Shown here one piece after another: positions 8,157 through 17,965 of a stretch of 64,000 nucleotides of DNA. Where the stretch lies: contig CAWDOP010000013.1 of NCBI GenBank assembly GCA_963804005.1, forward strand, positions 1 through 64,000, read 5' to 3'. The notes beneath the pieces are model-generated. The model saw only the letters and a list, made by a program, of their open reading frames with translations, was not told the origin of the DNA and ran no database searches. The translations under genes were made by a program, and so were the position numbers. Each line of letters opens with the position of its first letter. The stretch's first letter is position 1. The DNA is from JAGXRK01 sp963804005 (GTDB taxonomy: Bacteria > Bacteroidota > Ignavibacteria > Ignavibacteriales > Ignavibacteriaceae).

Positions 8157-10701
8157 ATGAAATTAAAATTCACAATATTATTTCTTTTTCTTGTAATTCG
8201 AATTTCAGCGCAGACAATTGATACAACAATTGTTCTGACCGATTCATTAAGTCTTCTACAACCCGATACCACTTTACAAATATCATCAAAAAAATATGAT
8301 GTTGACACAACAGTTTTTTCCAGTGCATCCGATTCACTTATCTTTTTCGTAAAAGATAAAAAGATGAATATGTATGGTGATGGTCAATTAAGCTATAAGC
8401 AAACTGAGATTAAGAGTGCAAATATTATTATCGATTTTGAGAAAAATGAAATTGAAGCAACAGGTGTTCAGATAGATACGTTGCCGGGAAAACTTGCCGG
8501 AGCTCCTGTTCTTAAAGAGGGTGCTGATATTTATGAAGGCGTCAGCATGAAGTACAATTTCAAAACCGGAAGAGGTATTATATCTGCTGCGGGCACAGAA
8601 CAAGACGGTCAAAAATATACCGGCGCCAGGATAAAAAAAGTTGATACCGAAACTTATTTCATAGAGGATGGTGTTTTTACAACCTGCGATGATGAATGTC
8701 CGCATTTTTATTTTTATGCGAACAGGATGAAAGTTATTCATAAAGAACAGCTTGTTGCCGAATGGATATGGCTGCATTTTGGCGGTGTTCCTTTCCCAAT
8801 TCCTATACCGTTTGGGGTTTTCCCTATTGAATCCGGCAGGAGATCCGGCATAATTGCACCTGCATTTGGTCAAAGTGGTTCGTATGGACCATATTTCTCA
8901 AGCTTCGGTTATTTCTGGGCAATCAGTGATTATATGGATGTGAATGCAACGGGAGATTATTATACTCGTGGTAGCTGGGCTGCTGACACAAGATTTCGCT
9001 ATGCAAAAAGGTATGAGTTCACAGGTAATTTCCAGGGAAGATATGAAACTTTAAAACGCGGTGAAGCAACCGATTTGGGATACTCTGAAAATACAAGATG
9101 GAATTTAAGATGGAGCCATAATCAGAATTTTACTCCAACTATGCGGTTTGATGCTAATCTTGAATTTGCTTCAGGAAAGAACTTGTTGAATCAGGTAGAT
9201 CTTAATCAAATTCTTACAAATGAAATAAATTCGAGTGCTACATTAAATAAAACCTGGGAAGAATCAGGAACAAGTTTAACACTTTCATACAGCCGGCGCC
9301 AGACTTTTGAAAAAAATGATATATATGAAGTTTTACCAAGCTTATCCTTTTCTAAATCACAATTTTATCCGTTTAAAAGCAAGAGTGTTGGAAGTGATGA
9401 AGACTGGTATGATTTGCTGGGATTTAGTTATAATGGTCAGTTTCAAAATAGACGCGTAAAACAAAGCGGTGATTTAAAAGTAAGAGGCGGAATTCAGCAT
9501 AACATTTCTGCGGGAGCTTCACCGAAAATTGGTTACTTCAGTATTTCACCAGGTATAAGTTATCAGGAAAAATGGTACAACAAGAGAATTGAAAAATATT
9601 CTGTTGAAAGTTCAACCGGAACTGATTCAATTATTACGAATGACAAGCATGAAATTAATTTTGTCAGAACATTTAATGCAAGAGTATCTGCATCAACAAA
9701 ATTTTATGGAATGTTTCAACCAAATGTACTTGGTATTGCTGCAATAAGACATACGGTTAATCCATCCATTTCTTATAACTTCACACCGGATTTTTCAAAA
9801 CCGTTTTGGGGATATTATAATTCTTATACAAACCTGGCAGGCGAAGAAATTCTTTACAGCAAATACGAAAGAGAAATATTCGGAGGAGCTTCAAGAGGCG
9901 AACAGCAAAGCATATCTTTTTCGGTTTCCAACCTTTTTGAAATGAAAACAGTTATGGATCCCACAGATACAACTTCTAAAGCAGAAAAAATTCAACTTCT
10001 GAATCTTAATGCCAGTACAAGCTACAATTTTGCTGCTGATAGCTTACGGCTGTCTGATTTGAATGTCAATTACAGAACACAGATCGGTTCCATCCTTAAT
10101 TTTTCCGGTGGTACAAATTTTACGTTTTACGATGTAAGTCCTGAAGGAAGAAAAATTAATAGATTTCTGATTGATGAAGGCAAAGGTTTAATGAGAATGA
10201 CAAATTTCAATGTTTCACTTTCAACATCAATTTCAGGTGACCGTTTGAAAGGAAGCAGTGAAAAAACTTCTACTTCAGGATTAGCACCGGAAGATAGAAT
10301 GCTGGGTGAAGCTTATCAATAATGGTTTTCAGGGAATTTATGGAAACAAAGATATTGATCCGGATTTTGAAATTCCCTGGAGTTTATCTCTTAATTATAA
10401 CTTTACAGAAAGCAGAAGTGATCCAAGCAGAATTTTCAAATCATCAAATGTAAGTGGAAGTCTGGATTTCAATCTTACGCCAAGTTGGAAATTTTCTGTT
10501 GCAGCTAATTACGATTTAGTGAGAAAAGAATTTGCAGCGCCTCAAGTAAGAATTTCCAGAGATCTCCATTGCTGGATAATGAACTTAACATGGAATCCGA
10601 TTGGAACAGTGCGAGGTTACTATCTTGAAATAAGAGTAAAAGCACCGCAATTGCAGGATCTTAAATTAACCAAACGCGATCAGTTTTATGAAGGAAGATA
10701 A
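8157..10701 (+). pseudogene. lptD: LPS-assembly outer membrane protein LptD/OstA, split by a frameshift
   Basis: The first frame (8157-10322) encodes a signal peptide (MKLKFTILFLFLVIRISA), an OstA/LptA-like N-domain and the long beta-barrel with PIPIPFGVFPIESGRRSGIIAP, the LptD plug/barrel signature. The second frame (to 10701) carries the end typical of the family: RISRDLHCWIMNLTWNPIG and then KAPQLQDLKL. One surplus base within roughly 10310-10322 separates them. Joined length is about 847 residues, normal for Bacteroidota LptD. It inserts LPS into the outer leaflet of the outer membrane. LptD is usually essential where LPS is made, so an assembly error is more likely than real loss. Confidence 0.87.
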
Positions 10702-10703
10702 TT

Positions 10704-11150
10704 ATGCTTCATTATATTATTGATGGCAATAACCTGATCGGTAAAATGAGTTCTGTTAAATCGAAGGATAAAAATGCTGAACGTGAAAAGCTTGCTTTCA
10801 TGCTTGAAAGATATTTTTCAAAAAGGAAAGCTAAAGTAACACTTCATTTTGACGGACATAAAAATCTTCCTATAAAAATATCCGGGATAAAAATTGTTTA
10901 TTCTGAAAATCGTACCGCTGATGAACAAGTTAAAGATGAGATTGAAAGATCATCGAACAGAAAAAATATAATGCTTATTTCATCCGATAATAATCTAAAA
11001 GAGTTTGCGCGTGTTTGTAGTTGTGATGTTAAAAACAGTGAAGATTTTGTTAAGGATATCAATTCTACACAATTTGCCGATGAAGAGAACAGCATTATTG
11101 AATCAATGAAAAACACAGACGAATTTAAGAAATTATTTGGGGTTGAATAA
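10704..11150 (+). CDS. NYN domain (YacP/Rae1-like) RNase-fold protein
   Basis: A 148-residue protein starting YIIDGNNLIG, with the conserved Asp7 and Asn residues of the PIN-like NYN fold. Further acidic positions follow in ADEQVKDEIERSSNRKNIMLISSDNNL, where the SSDN segment supplies another metal ligand. Bacillus YacP/Rae1 is a ribosome-associated endoribonuclease; function here is inferred from fold only. It starts three bases after the LptD gene ends. Confidence 0.75.
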   Translation: MLHYIIDGNNLIGKMSSVKSKDKNAEREKLAFMLERYFSKRKAKVTLHFDGHKNLPIKISGIKIVYSENRTADEQVKDEIERSSNRKNIMLISSDNNLKEFARVCSCDVKNSEDFVKDINSTQFADEENSIIESMKNTDEFKKLFGVE

Positions 11151-11236
11151 ATTTCTAATAAAATATTATCTATATTTTGATTGTAGAAATAACTAATAAT
11201 TAGAGTTATGTATTACATATATCTTCAAGGGTTGCT

Positions 11237-13028
11237 ATGAAATCTTTCCGACTTTTTTATTCCATTCTTCTGGTGATTTCTCTTTCTCTTTCTCTTTCTC
11301 TTTCAGTTACAGCACAGCAATTCGATAGAAAATATTTTCAGGATAATCCGGAAATTTATTTTACATTTAATGTATCCGATAAAATAGAACTGAAGCAAAT
11401 TACAAATATTATTTCAATTGATAATGTAAGTCGGCATAAAAGTTTTTGCGTATGCGAATGAAAAAGAGTTTAATGATTTTCTTTCGCTTGGATATGAATT
11501 TGAAGCATTAACACATCCGGGAAAAATGATTAAACCGGCAATGAGCAGCAGAATTCAATCAATCACCGAGTGGGATGTATATCCGACTTACGATGATTAT
11601 GTAAATATAATGTACAAGTATGCAAATGACTATCCTGATATTTGTCAGATTATTGACGCCGGAAGTTCTGTTCTCGGTAGAAAAATTTTGTTTGCAAAAA
11701 TTTCAGATAATGTTGATCAAAGAGAAACTGAACCACAGTTTATGTTCACTTCTACAATGCATGGAGATGAGACAACGGGTTACGTTTTAATGCTGCGTTT
11801 GATAGACTCATTATTAACGAGTTATGGAACGGATACCAAAATTACAAATCTTATCGACAATATTGAGATATGGATAAATCCGCTTGCTAATCCTGATGGG
11901 ACTTACCACTCAGGTGATAGTACAGTATACAGCGCAACAAGGTATAATGCCAATGGTTATGATTTAAACAGAAATTTTCCTGATCCTGTTAATGGAGTTC
12001 ATCCGGAACAGCAGCAGGAAACAACAGTGTTCAGAAACCTTCAAGAAGCCAATAACTTTTCACTGATAGCAAATTTTCATGGAGGAACTGAAGTAGTAAA
12101 TTACCCTTGGGATACTTGGTCAAATACTGGCACAGATAGTCGTATTCATACTGATCAAACCTGGTATCAGTTTATTTCACAGCTATATGCTGATACATGC
12201 CAGCTTTTCAGCCCGCCAAATTATATGAACCTATATGATGATGGAATTACAAATGGTGGAGATTGGTACGTAATTCATGGTGGGAGACAAGATTATACAA
12301 ATTATTATATGTGGGGCAGAGAAGTAACAATAGAAATTTCTGATGTACATCTTATTCCTGCCGATGAGCTTCCGGCTCATTGGGAATATAATAAACGCTC
12401 TCTTCTGAATTATATGGAATCAGTTCTTTACGGTGTTAAAGGAAACGTGACAGATAATTTTGGAGATCCGCTTAAAGCAAAAATTACAGTTGAAGAACAT
12501 GATATTAATAATTCAGAAGTGTGGTCTGATTCAGTTACAGGATTCTATTTAAGAATGTTAGAGCCGGGTAATTATTCGTTCAAATTTCAATCAACCGGAT
12601 ACAATGATACTACAATAAACCATATTGTTTTAGATTCATACTTCTCGGTTACTGAATTGAGTGTTCAAATGACTCCGACTGATCCGGTCTCAGTTGAAAC
12701 AAATGATACAGAAGCACCTTACGAATTTGAACTTGCACAAAACTATCCAAATCCTTTTAATCCAAGCACAGTAATCAGTTATCAGTTACCGGTAAGCGGT
12801 CAGGTGACATTAAAGGTTTATAATATTCTTGGCAGTGAGATTGCAACACTTGCAGATGAGTATAAAACTGCCGGAAGTTATGAAGTAAAATTCACAGTCA
12901 CAGGTGGACCAGCATCAAGCATCCAAAACCTTCCTGCCGGTAGGCAAGGTCCAGCATCAGGTATCTATTTCTATCAACTTAAAACAGGCAGCTATTCAGA
13001 AACTAAGAAAATGATTTTACTTAGATAA
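11237..13028 (+). pseudogene. Secreted M14 zinc carboxypeptidase with T9SS sorting domain, split by a frameshift
   Basis: The first frame (11237-11461) encodes a signal peptide whose core is (SL)n from a hexanucleotide repeat, then about 45 residues. The second frame continues without loss from VFAYANEKEFNDF through to 13028. One extra base in the A-run at 11438-11441 explains the break. The catalytic domain shows HGDE (zinc His and Glu), NPDGT, DLNRNFPDP, NFHGGTE (third zinc ligand) and EVTIEISD with the catalytic Glu, typical of M14. A CarboxypepD_reg-like Ig domain follows. The C-terminus carries a type A T9SS sorting domain with NYPNPFNPST and GIYFYQLKTG. It is expected to be exported and attached to the cell surface or released. 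An in-frame palindromic insert sits within the sorting domain (separate entry). Confidence 0.87.
12906..12959 (+). repeat. In-frame palindrome-derived insert flanked by 12-bp direct repeats
   Basis: Within the T9SS sorting domain the sequence reads GGACCAGCATCA, then 30 bases, then GGTCCAGCATCA. The two direct repeats are 42 bases apart, exactly 14 codons. Between them lies the partly palindromic CCTGCCGGTAGGCAAGG, translated LPAGRQG. The insert breaks an otherwise standard sorting-domain strand just before GIYFYQL. The repeats resemble a target duplication. Confidence 0.65.
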
Positions 13029-13081
13029 TTCTATGTTCTGTAGGGATAAATAATTGAAGATCGTACGAAATCGATCCTTTA

Positions 13082-13822
13082 TTAAAAAGCAGTATAAAAA
13101 TTTAAACTAAGAGATGAGGGCAGGTTTGGATGATTCATCGTTCCAATAGAAACGTTCCAACTCTGTTCTTCGAGATTATTGTTATACCGAGCAACTAATC
13201 TAACAGCATTAATCACACTTGCCAATCTGTTTACAATCATAGCACCGATCACGAATCTTAAACTATTAAAAGTCTGTTCACTCGAAATCCAGATATCACG
13301 GTAAGTACGCCTGTCTTCTGTAGTATCCCACTTCCAGTAATATAAATCCGGATCATACATCTCATCAAAATTTCTTTCCAACGCTTTCTGATCGTTATAT
13401 TGATCAATACTCGAATAAATTCCTAAACGAGAATAATAATCTTCATCTTTCCCATCCGGATTAATTCCCGCTTCAGTAATGGCGTAACTTTCATATCTGT
13501 CTTTTTGCCAGTTGCCATAAGTATTCATTCCGATATAAGTGCCCCATAAAACACCTTCGGCAATGGTAAAGTACATTCCGCTGCTGTATGATTCAGCATA
13601 AAGTTCTCCCATTCCCGGAAGTAATAAAGAATAAATAATTGCAAGTCCGGTTTTCTTCCTGCCAGATTTTATATCAGTATTAAAATTCAATGACGATTCT
13701 ATTTCATCGTTATTAATTTCTGTTTTAATACTTTGTTTAAGCTCGTAAAAAGATTGATAAGAATCTGTTTGAGAATAAAGTGTATTTGTAATGATGAAAA
13801 AAACAAGAATAATATTTTTCAT
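13082..13822 (-). CDS. Exported membrane-associated protein of unknown function (DUF5683-like)
   Basis: From the ATG at 13822 the product is about 246 residues. It opens with a signal peptide (MKNIILVFFIITNTLYSQ) and has a Gly/Pro-containing hydrophobic pair around SLLLPGMGELYAESYSSGMYFTIAEGVLWGTYIG. A C-terminal segment contains a second hydrophobic stretch and ends in the aromatic LSLNFYTAF. The LPGmGelYa..y..g pattern resembles DUF5683-type outer-envelope proteins of Bacteroidota. An upstream ATG at 13867 would overlap mtaB and add a non-signal extension, so the internal start is preferred. Function unknown. Confidence 0.65.
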   Translation of the reverse strand: MKNIILVFFIITNTLYSQTDSYQSFYELKQSIKTEINNDEIESSLNFNTDIKSGRKKTGLAIIYSLLLPGMGELYAESYSSGMYFTIAEGVLWGTYIGMNTYGNWQKDRYESYAITEAGINPDGKDEDYYSRLGIYSSIDQYNDQKALERNFDEMYDPDLYYWKWDTTEDRRTYRDIWISSEQTFNSLRFVIGAMIVNRLASVINAVRLVARYNNNLEEQSWNVSIGTMNHPNLPSSLSLNFYTAF

Positions 13823-13847
13823 AAAGTTTTTTATTTCAATTTTATGG

Positions 13848-15179
13848 TTATACAATCTCTGATGCAACTGATTTTTTAATCTCTTTTAAAGTTCCTTCAC
13901 ACAAAACTTCATTAACTTTAGTAATATTAACAATAGAAAATTCATTCGTTATATTCTGATCAAATTTATTTTCAACTCTTACATAGTTAGATGAAAATCC
14001 TTTAGTCATCCCATCAATGTTTTCTGATTCAAATAAAACTTTGAGATCTTTTCCTATCATATCATTATAAAACAAGTTTCTCTTCTTTTCACTAAGGATT
14101 CGAAGCATACTATTTCTTCTTTTTCTTTCAGGGTGATCAACTTTTTTAGGAAGAGCAATAGCTTTTGTATCCGGTCTTTCTGAGTAAGTAAATACGTGCA
14201 GGTAAGATATTGGAAGATCGTTTAGGAAATTAAATGTTTCTAAAAATTTATCTTCAGTTTCACCAGGAAAACCAACAATTACATCAACACCAATTCCTGC
14301 ATCAGGAATACTTTCTTTTACTTTGTGAATAACACGATGATAGTCTTCAACTTTATATCTTCGCTGCATTGCTTTAAGTATTACCAGGCTTCCACTCTGC
14401 AACGGAATGTGGAAATGATTACATAGCTTTTCACTTTTTGTAGTTAGTTCTATTATTTGATCAGTTAATAGGTTCGGTTCAATAGAACTTATTCTAATTC
14501 TGAAATCGCCATCAACTTTTATTAACTTTAGAAGAAGTTTGTATAAATCAATGTCAAATGACTTTCCATAATCACCGACATTCACGCCTGTTAGGATAAC
14601 TTCTTTATAGCCTTGCCCGATTAAGTTTTTAAATTCTAAGACGACGAGATCGGGATTCATACTTCTGCTTAATCCACGTGCAAGAGGAATTGTACAAAAT
14701 GAACATTTATAATCGCATCCATCCTGAATTTTAAAGTAAGCCCGTGTTCTTGAGTCAGCATCCGACGATGAAGCAAGTCCAAATTGATTGTTCAATTCTT
14801 CGGTTGGTGAAACGTAAATGCAGGATAATTCTTTCTTTTCAAAATCGTCGAGGAGAGAAAATATTTGAAACTTTTCACTACTTCCAAGAACAGCATCAAC
14901 ACCTTCAATTGCAGTAATCTGTTCGGGTCGAAGTTGTGCATAGCATCCGGTTACAATTACATAGGCTTGCGGATTGCTTCTAAGTGCACGACGAACTAAC
15001 TGGCGGCATTCACGCTCGGCGTTTTGTGTAACTGTGCATGTATTAAACACATAGACATCGGCTTTTTCTTTAAAGTCAACAATCTCAAATCCTTTCAAGA
15101 GAAATTCATTCCCGATTGTTGAAGTTTCGGAGAAATTCAGCTTGCAGCCTAAAGTATGTAGTGCAACTTTTTTTTGCAT
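13848..15179 (-). CDS. mtaB: tRNA t6A37 methylthiotransferase MtaB
   Basis: MtaB converts t6A37 to ms2t6A37 in ANN-decoding tRNAs using two [4Fe-4S] clusters and SAM. The product from the ATG at 15179 is 443 residues. It has the UPF0004 domain with cysteines in HTLGCKLN (Cys12), FNTCTV and VTGCYAQ, then the radical SAM triad CDYKCSFC (Cys155, Cys159, Cys162) and a C-terminal TRAM-like region. The HTLGCKLN start separates MtaB from MiaB and RimO. A longer start at 15227 would pass through the terminator of rpsA, so it is rejected. The stop overlaps the upstream region of the next minus-strand gene. Confidence 0.93.
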   Translation of the reverse strand: MQKKVALHTLGCKLNFSETSTIGNEFLLKGFEIVDFKEKADVYVFNTCTVTQNAERECRQLVRRALRSNPQAYVIVTGCYAQLRPEQITAIEGVDAVLGSSEKFQIFSLLDDFEKKELSCIYVSPTEELNNQFGLASSSDADSRTRAYFKIQDGCDYKCSFCTIPLARGLSRSMNPDLVVLEFKNLIGQGYKEVILTGVNVGDYGKSFDIDLYKLLLKLIKVDGDFRIRISSIEPNLLTDQIIELTTKSEKLCNHFHIPLQSGSLVILKAMQRRYKVEDYHRVIHKVKESIPDAGIGVDVIVGFPGETEDKFLETFNFLNDLPISYLHVFTYSERPDTKAIALPKKVDHPERKRRNSMLRILSEKKRNLFYNDMIGKDLKVLFESENIDGMTKGFSSNYVRVENKFDQNITNEFSIVNITKVNEVLCEGTLKEIKKSVASEIV

Positions 15180-15192
15180 CGTATCTGATCGG

Positions 15193-15238
15193 ATAATAAA
15201 AAGGGTCGACTGATAGTTAAATAACAATCAGTCAACCC
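15193..15238 (-). terminator. Rho-independent terminator after rpsA
   Basis: Read on the minus strand, GGGTTGACTGAT pairs with ATCAGTCGACCC (one G-T wobble) around a 12-base loop, followed directly by TTTTTATTA. It lies 20 bases after the rpsA stop and just before mtaB. Confidence 0.88.
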
Positions 15239-15258
15239 GAATAGAATATTAAGTAATA

Positions 15259-17094
15259 TTATTTACTTTCTTCTTGCTGAGTCTGTTGTGGATCGATTTG
15301 ATCCGTTTCAGGTGACTCAAATATCGGAAATTCCGAAGGATCAATTGAACCCATTTCAGCAGTTTTGACGCTCTCTACAGAAACTCTTTCGAGTTTATGA
15401 GCAACAAGATAAGCCTGAATTTCCTGTTCTGATTTTTCTTTTAGTGCAGCAACAGCACTAAGAACTATTTTCTTATTTTCCTTATCGAATTCAAGAACCT
15501 TTAAAGGTATAACAGAATCGATAGGGAAGTGAATAGCAAGATTTTTAATCTTGTTGGTCGATAACTGATTTGCAGGAACAAATCCGTCAACGTTATCGGG
15601 TAATTCAGTTATAATTCCTTTTTCAATTATTCTTACAACTTTACCTTCAGTAATTGTATTAATAGAATAAGTTCTTTCGAATTGATCCCACGGATTTTCA
15701 GTTATTTGTTTATGCCCCAAAGAAATTTTTCTTTGGTCAACATCGACACCAAGAACTGTAACATCAAGTTTTTCGCCTTTTTTAACAACTTCTCCGGGAT
15801 GTCTGATTTTCTTTGTCCAAGAGAGATCAGAAATATGAACCAGACCGTCAACACCGGGCTCAAGTTCAACAAACACACCAAAGTTTGTAAGATTGCGGGC
15901 AACTCCTGAGTGTTGAGATCCGACGGGATATTTAACCATTAAGGTTTCCCATGGATCCGGTTCAAGTTGTTTAATACCAAGAGAAATTTTCTTATCCTCT
16001 TTATCTAAACTTAGTATAACGGCTTCAACTATTTGTCCCATTGCAACAACCTGCGATGGATGCTTAATATGTTGAGTCCAGCTCATTTCAGAATTGTGAA
16101 TAAGTCCCTCGATACCTTTTTCAATTTCAATAAATGCACCGTAATCAGTTAAAGAAACAACACGTCCGGAAACTTTATCATCGATATTAAATCTCTCTTC
16201 AATACTATCCCAGGGATGCGGAAGAAGTTTTTTAAGACTGAGAGAAATTCTTTTCTTCTCTTCGTCAAATTCAGTAACAACAACTTTTATAGTCTCATCA
16301 AGTTTTACAACTTCGTTCGGATGATTTATTCTTCCCCAGCTAAGATCTGTAATGTGAATAAGACCGTCAACACCGCCCAGATCAATGAATACACCAAAGT
16401 CCGTAATTGCTTTTACAGTACCTTCAAGTATCTGCCCTTTTTCAAGGCTGAGAAGGATTGCATCTCTTTGACCTGAAATTTCTTCTTCGACCAGAACTTT
16501 ATGAGAGACAACAACGTTTTCGGTTGGTATATTTACTTTAACAACTTTGAAATCCATCGTCTGACCAACAAAAGCATCAAAATCTCTGATTGGACGAATA
16601 TCAATTTGTGAACCGGGCAGGAATGCTTCCATACCAAGAAGGTCAACAACCATTCCGCCTTTTATGCGCTTAACAATCTTACCTTGAATGATTTCACCGG
16701 TATCATAAGCTCTGAGAACGCGTTCCCAAATTCTTAGAAAATCTGCTCTCTGTTTACTTAATACAAGGTTACCATCTTGATCTTCAACGCTTTCAAGAAC
16801 AACTTCAATTTCCTGACCAATTTTTGGTTCAGCACCTTCAAAAAATTCATTTAGTGGAATTGAACCTTCAGATTTAAAACCAACATCGATAATAACATTA
16901 TCACCCACAACTCTAACAATTTTACCCTTAATCATTTCACCTTCTTTAACATCTCTGAAGGAATCTGAATAAAGTTTAGCAAGTGCCATGAACTCTTCCT
17001 GAGAGTATTCCTCATCGTTAAATTTGGCTTTTGCCTTCTCAAAATCAGCGGGAGTCAGTGCAAATGGTTTCGTGTCTTTTGTTTCTTCGGACAT
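15259..17094 (-). CDS. rpsA: 30S ribosomal protein S1
   Basis: A 611-residue protein with six S1 RNA-binding domains in tandem. Domain starts are recognisable at KGKIVRVVGDNVIIDVGFKSEG, QGKIVKRIKGGMVVDLLGMEAF, EGTVKAITDFGVFIDLGGVDG and SGRVVSLTDYGAFIEIEKG. The last two repeats follow the same pattern (GVARNLTNFGVFVELEPG and EGKVVRIIEKGIITELPDN). S1 binds mRNA leaders and feeds them to the 30S subunit. It is slightly longer than the E. coli protein (557) because of N- and C-terminal acidic tails. AAGGAGG precedes the ATG. It lies downstream of cmk, a cmk-rpsA order conserved across many bacteria. Confidence 0.97.
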   Translation of the reverse strand: MSEETKDTKPFALTPADFEKAKAKFNDEEYSQEEFMALAKLYSDSFRDVKEGEMIKGKIVRVVGDNVIIDVGFKSEGSIPLNEFFEGAEPKIGQEIEVVLESVEDQDGNLVLSKQRADFLRIWERVLRAYDTGEIIQGKIVKRIKGGMVVDLLGMEAFLPGSQIDIRPIRDFDAFVGQTMDFKVVKVNIPTENVVVSHKVLVEEEISGQRDAILLSLEKGQILEGTVKAITDFGVFIDLGGVDGLIHITDLSWGRINHPNEVVKLDETIKVVVTEFDEEKKRISLSLKKLLPHPWDSIEERFNIDDKVSGRVVSLTDYGAFIEIEKGIEGLIHNSEMSWTQHIKHPSQVVAMGQIVEAVILSLDKEDKKISLGIKQLEPDPWETLMVKYPVGSQHSGVARNLTNFGVFVELEPGVDGLVHISDLSWTKKIRHPGEVVKKGEKLDVTVLGVDVDQRKISLGHKQITENPWDQFERTYSINTITEGKVVRIIEKGIITELPDNVDGFVPANQLSTNKIKNLAIHFPIDSVIPLKVLEFDKENKKIVLSAVAALKEKSEQEIQAYLVAHKLERVSVESVKTAEMGSIDPSEFPIFESPETDQIDPQQTQQEESK

Positions 17095-17189
17095 TTGTCC
17101 TCCTTAAATAATTTACCTGTTTATTTGACTGAAGCCGGAAACATCAACTAAACAGAACAATTTAGTTTTACATTTTAAATTAACCGGCT

Positions 17190-17897
17190 TTAATTAATTT
17201 CTACTTTTATATTTTTTTCTTTTGCTATCTTTTTTACGTGTTCAAGAATTATACTAACCTGTTCGTCAATAGTAACGTTAGAAGTATCAACTTCAATTGC
17301 ATCAGGAGACTGAGTTAACGGACTCACTTTACGGTTTGAATCGATCGTATCTCGTCTCTGAAGATTTTCTTTTACTTCATTTATAGGAAGATCATTCCCT
17401 TTTTGAGCAAACTCCAAAGCTCTTCTTTTAGCACGCTCATCAATTATTGCAGTTAAGAAAATCTTTACATCCGCATTTGGAAAAACCACTGTTGTTATAT
17501 CTCTTCCTTCCATTACAACACCGCCGTTTTTTCCTATTTCCTGCTGCTTCTGTACTAAAATTTTTCTTACTCCTTCAATCTTGCTAACATCACTTACATT
17601 CTGATTCACTTCATAAGTGCGAATCGCCTGAGATACATCTTCTCCCGAAACCGTGACATTAGTTTCGCCGTCAATAAACTCAAGGACAATATCAAGTTCA
17701 GATGAAAGCCGAATTATTTTTTCATTCTGACCGAGAATATTTTTTCTAATTGCAAAAAGTGTAACCGTACGATACATTGCACCGGTATCAATGTAGAGAT
17801 AATTCAGTCTTTGTGCCAACAATTTTGCAGTTGTGCTTTTTCCTGAACCAGCCGGACCATCAATCGCAACGATTAATTTTTTCTGCATAGGCAACAA
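17190..17897 (-). CDS. cmk: Cytidylate kinase
   Basis: CMP/dCMP kinase phosphorylates CMP and dCMP with ATP. The 235-residue product has the P-loop IDGPAGSGKSTTAKLLA, then YIDTGAMYRTVT (the CMP-binding DTGAMYR signature), VMEGRDITTVVFPNADVKIFLTA and RRDTIDSNRKVSPL with the conserved DSNR. The start is ATG at 17897 or, three codons later, 17888; neither has a strong ribosome binding site. It is upstream of rpsA on the same strand with a 95-base gap. Confidence 0.95.
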   Translation of the reverse strand: MLPMQKKLIVAIDGPAGSGKSTTAKLLAQRLNYLYIDTGAMYRTVTLFAIRKNILGQNEKIIRLSSELDIVLEFIDGETNVTVSGEDVSQAIRTYEVNQNVSDVSKIEGVRKILVQKQQEIGKNGGVVMEGRDITTVVFPNADVKIFLTAIIDERAKRRALEFAQKGNDLPINEVKENLQRRDTIDSNRKVSPLTQSPDAIEVDTSNVTIDEQVSIILEHVKKIAKEKNIKVEIN

Positions 17898-17965
17898 AAA
17901 TATGCATTAATCCCTAATTATCAAAGAAGTTACAGCTATGGATATATGGGGTTATTTTAGGAGAA

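Noticed and set aside
8388..8873. 161-codon minus-strand frame inside lptD
   Set aside because: Antisense shadow of a recognisable LptD coding region; no independent start signal or family.
5440..11445. Programmed +1 frameshifting in the four broken genes
   Set aside because: None has an RF2-type CTTTGA signal or another known +1 site, and the genes are unrelated. Single-base insertion errors or mutations explain them better.
13823..13867. Longer N-terminus for the minus-strand membrane protein
   Set aside because: It would add 15 charged residues before a clear signal peptide and overlap the end of mtaB.
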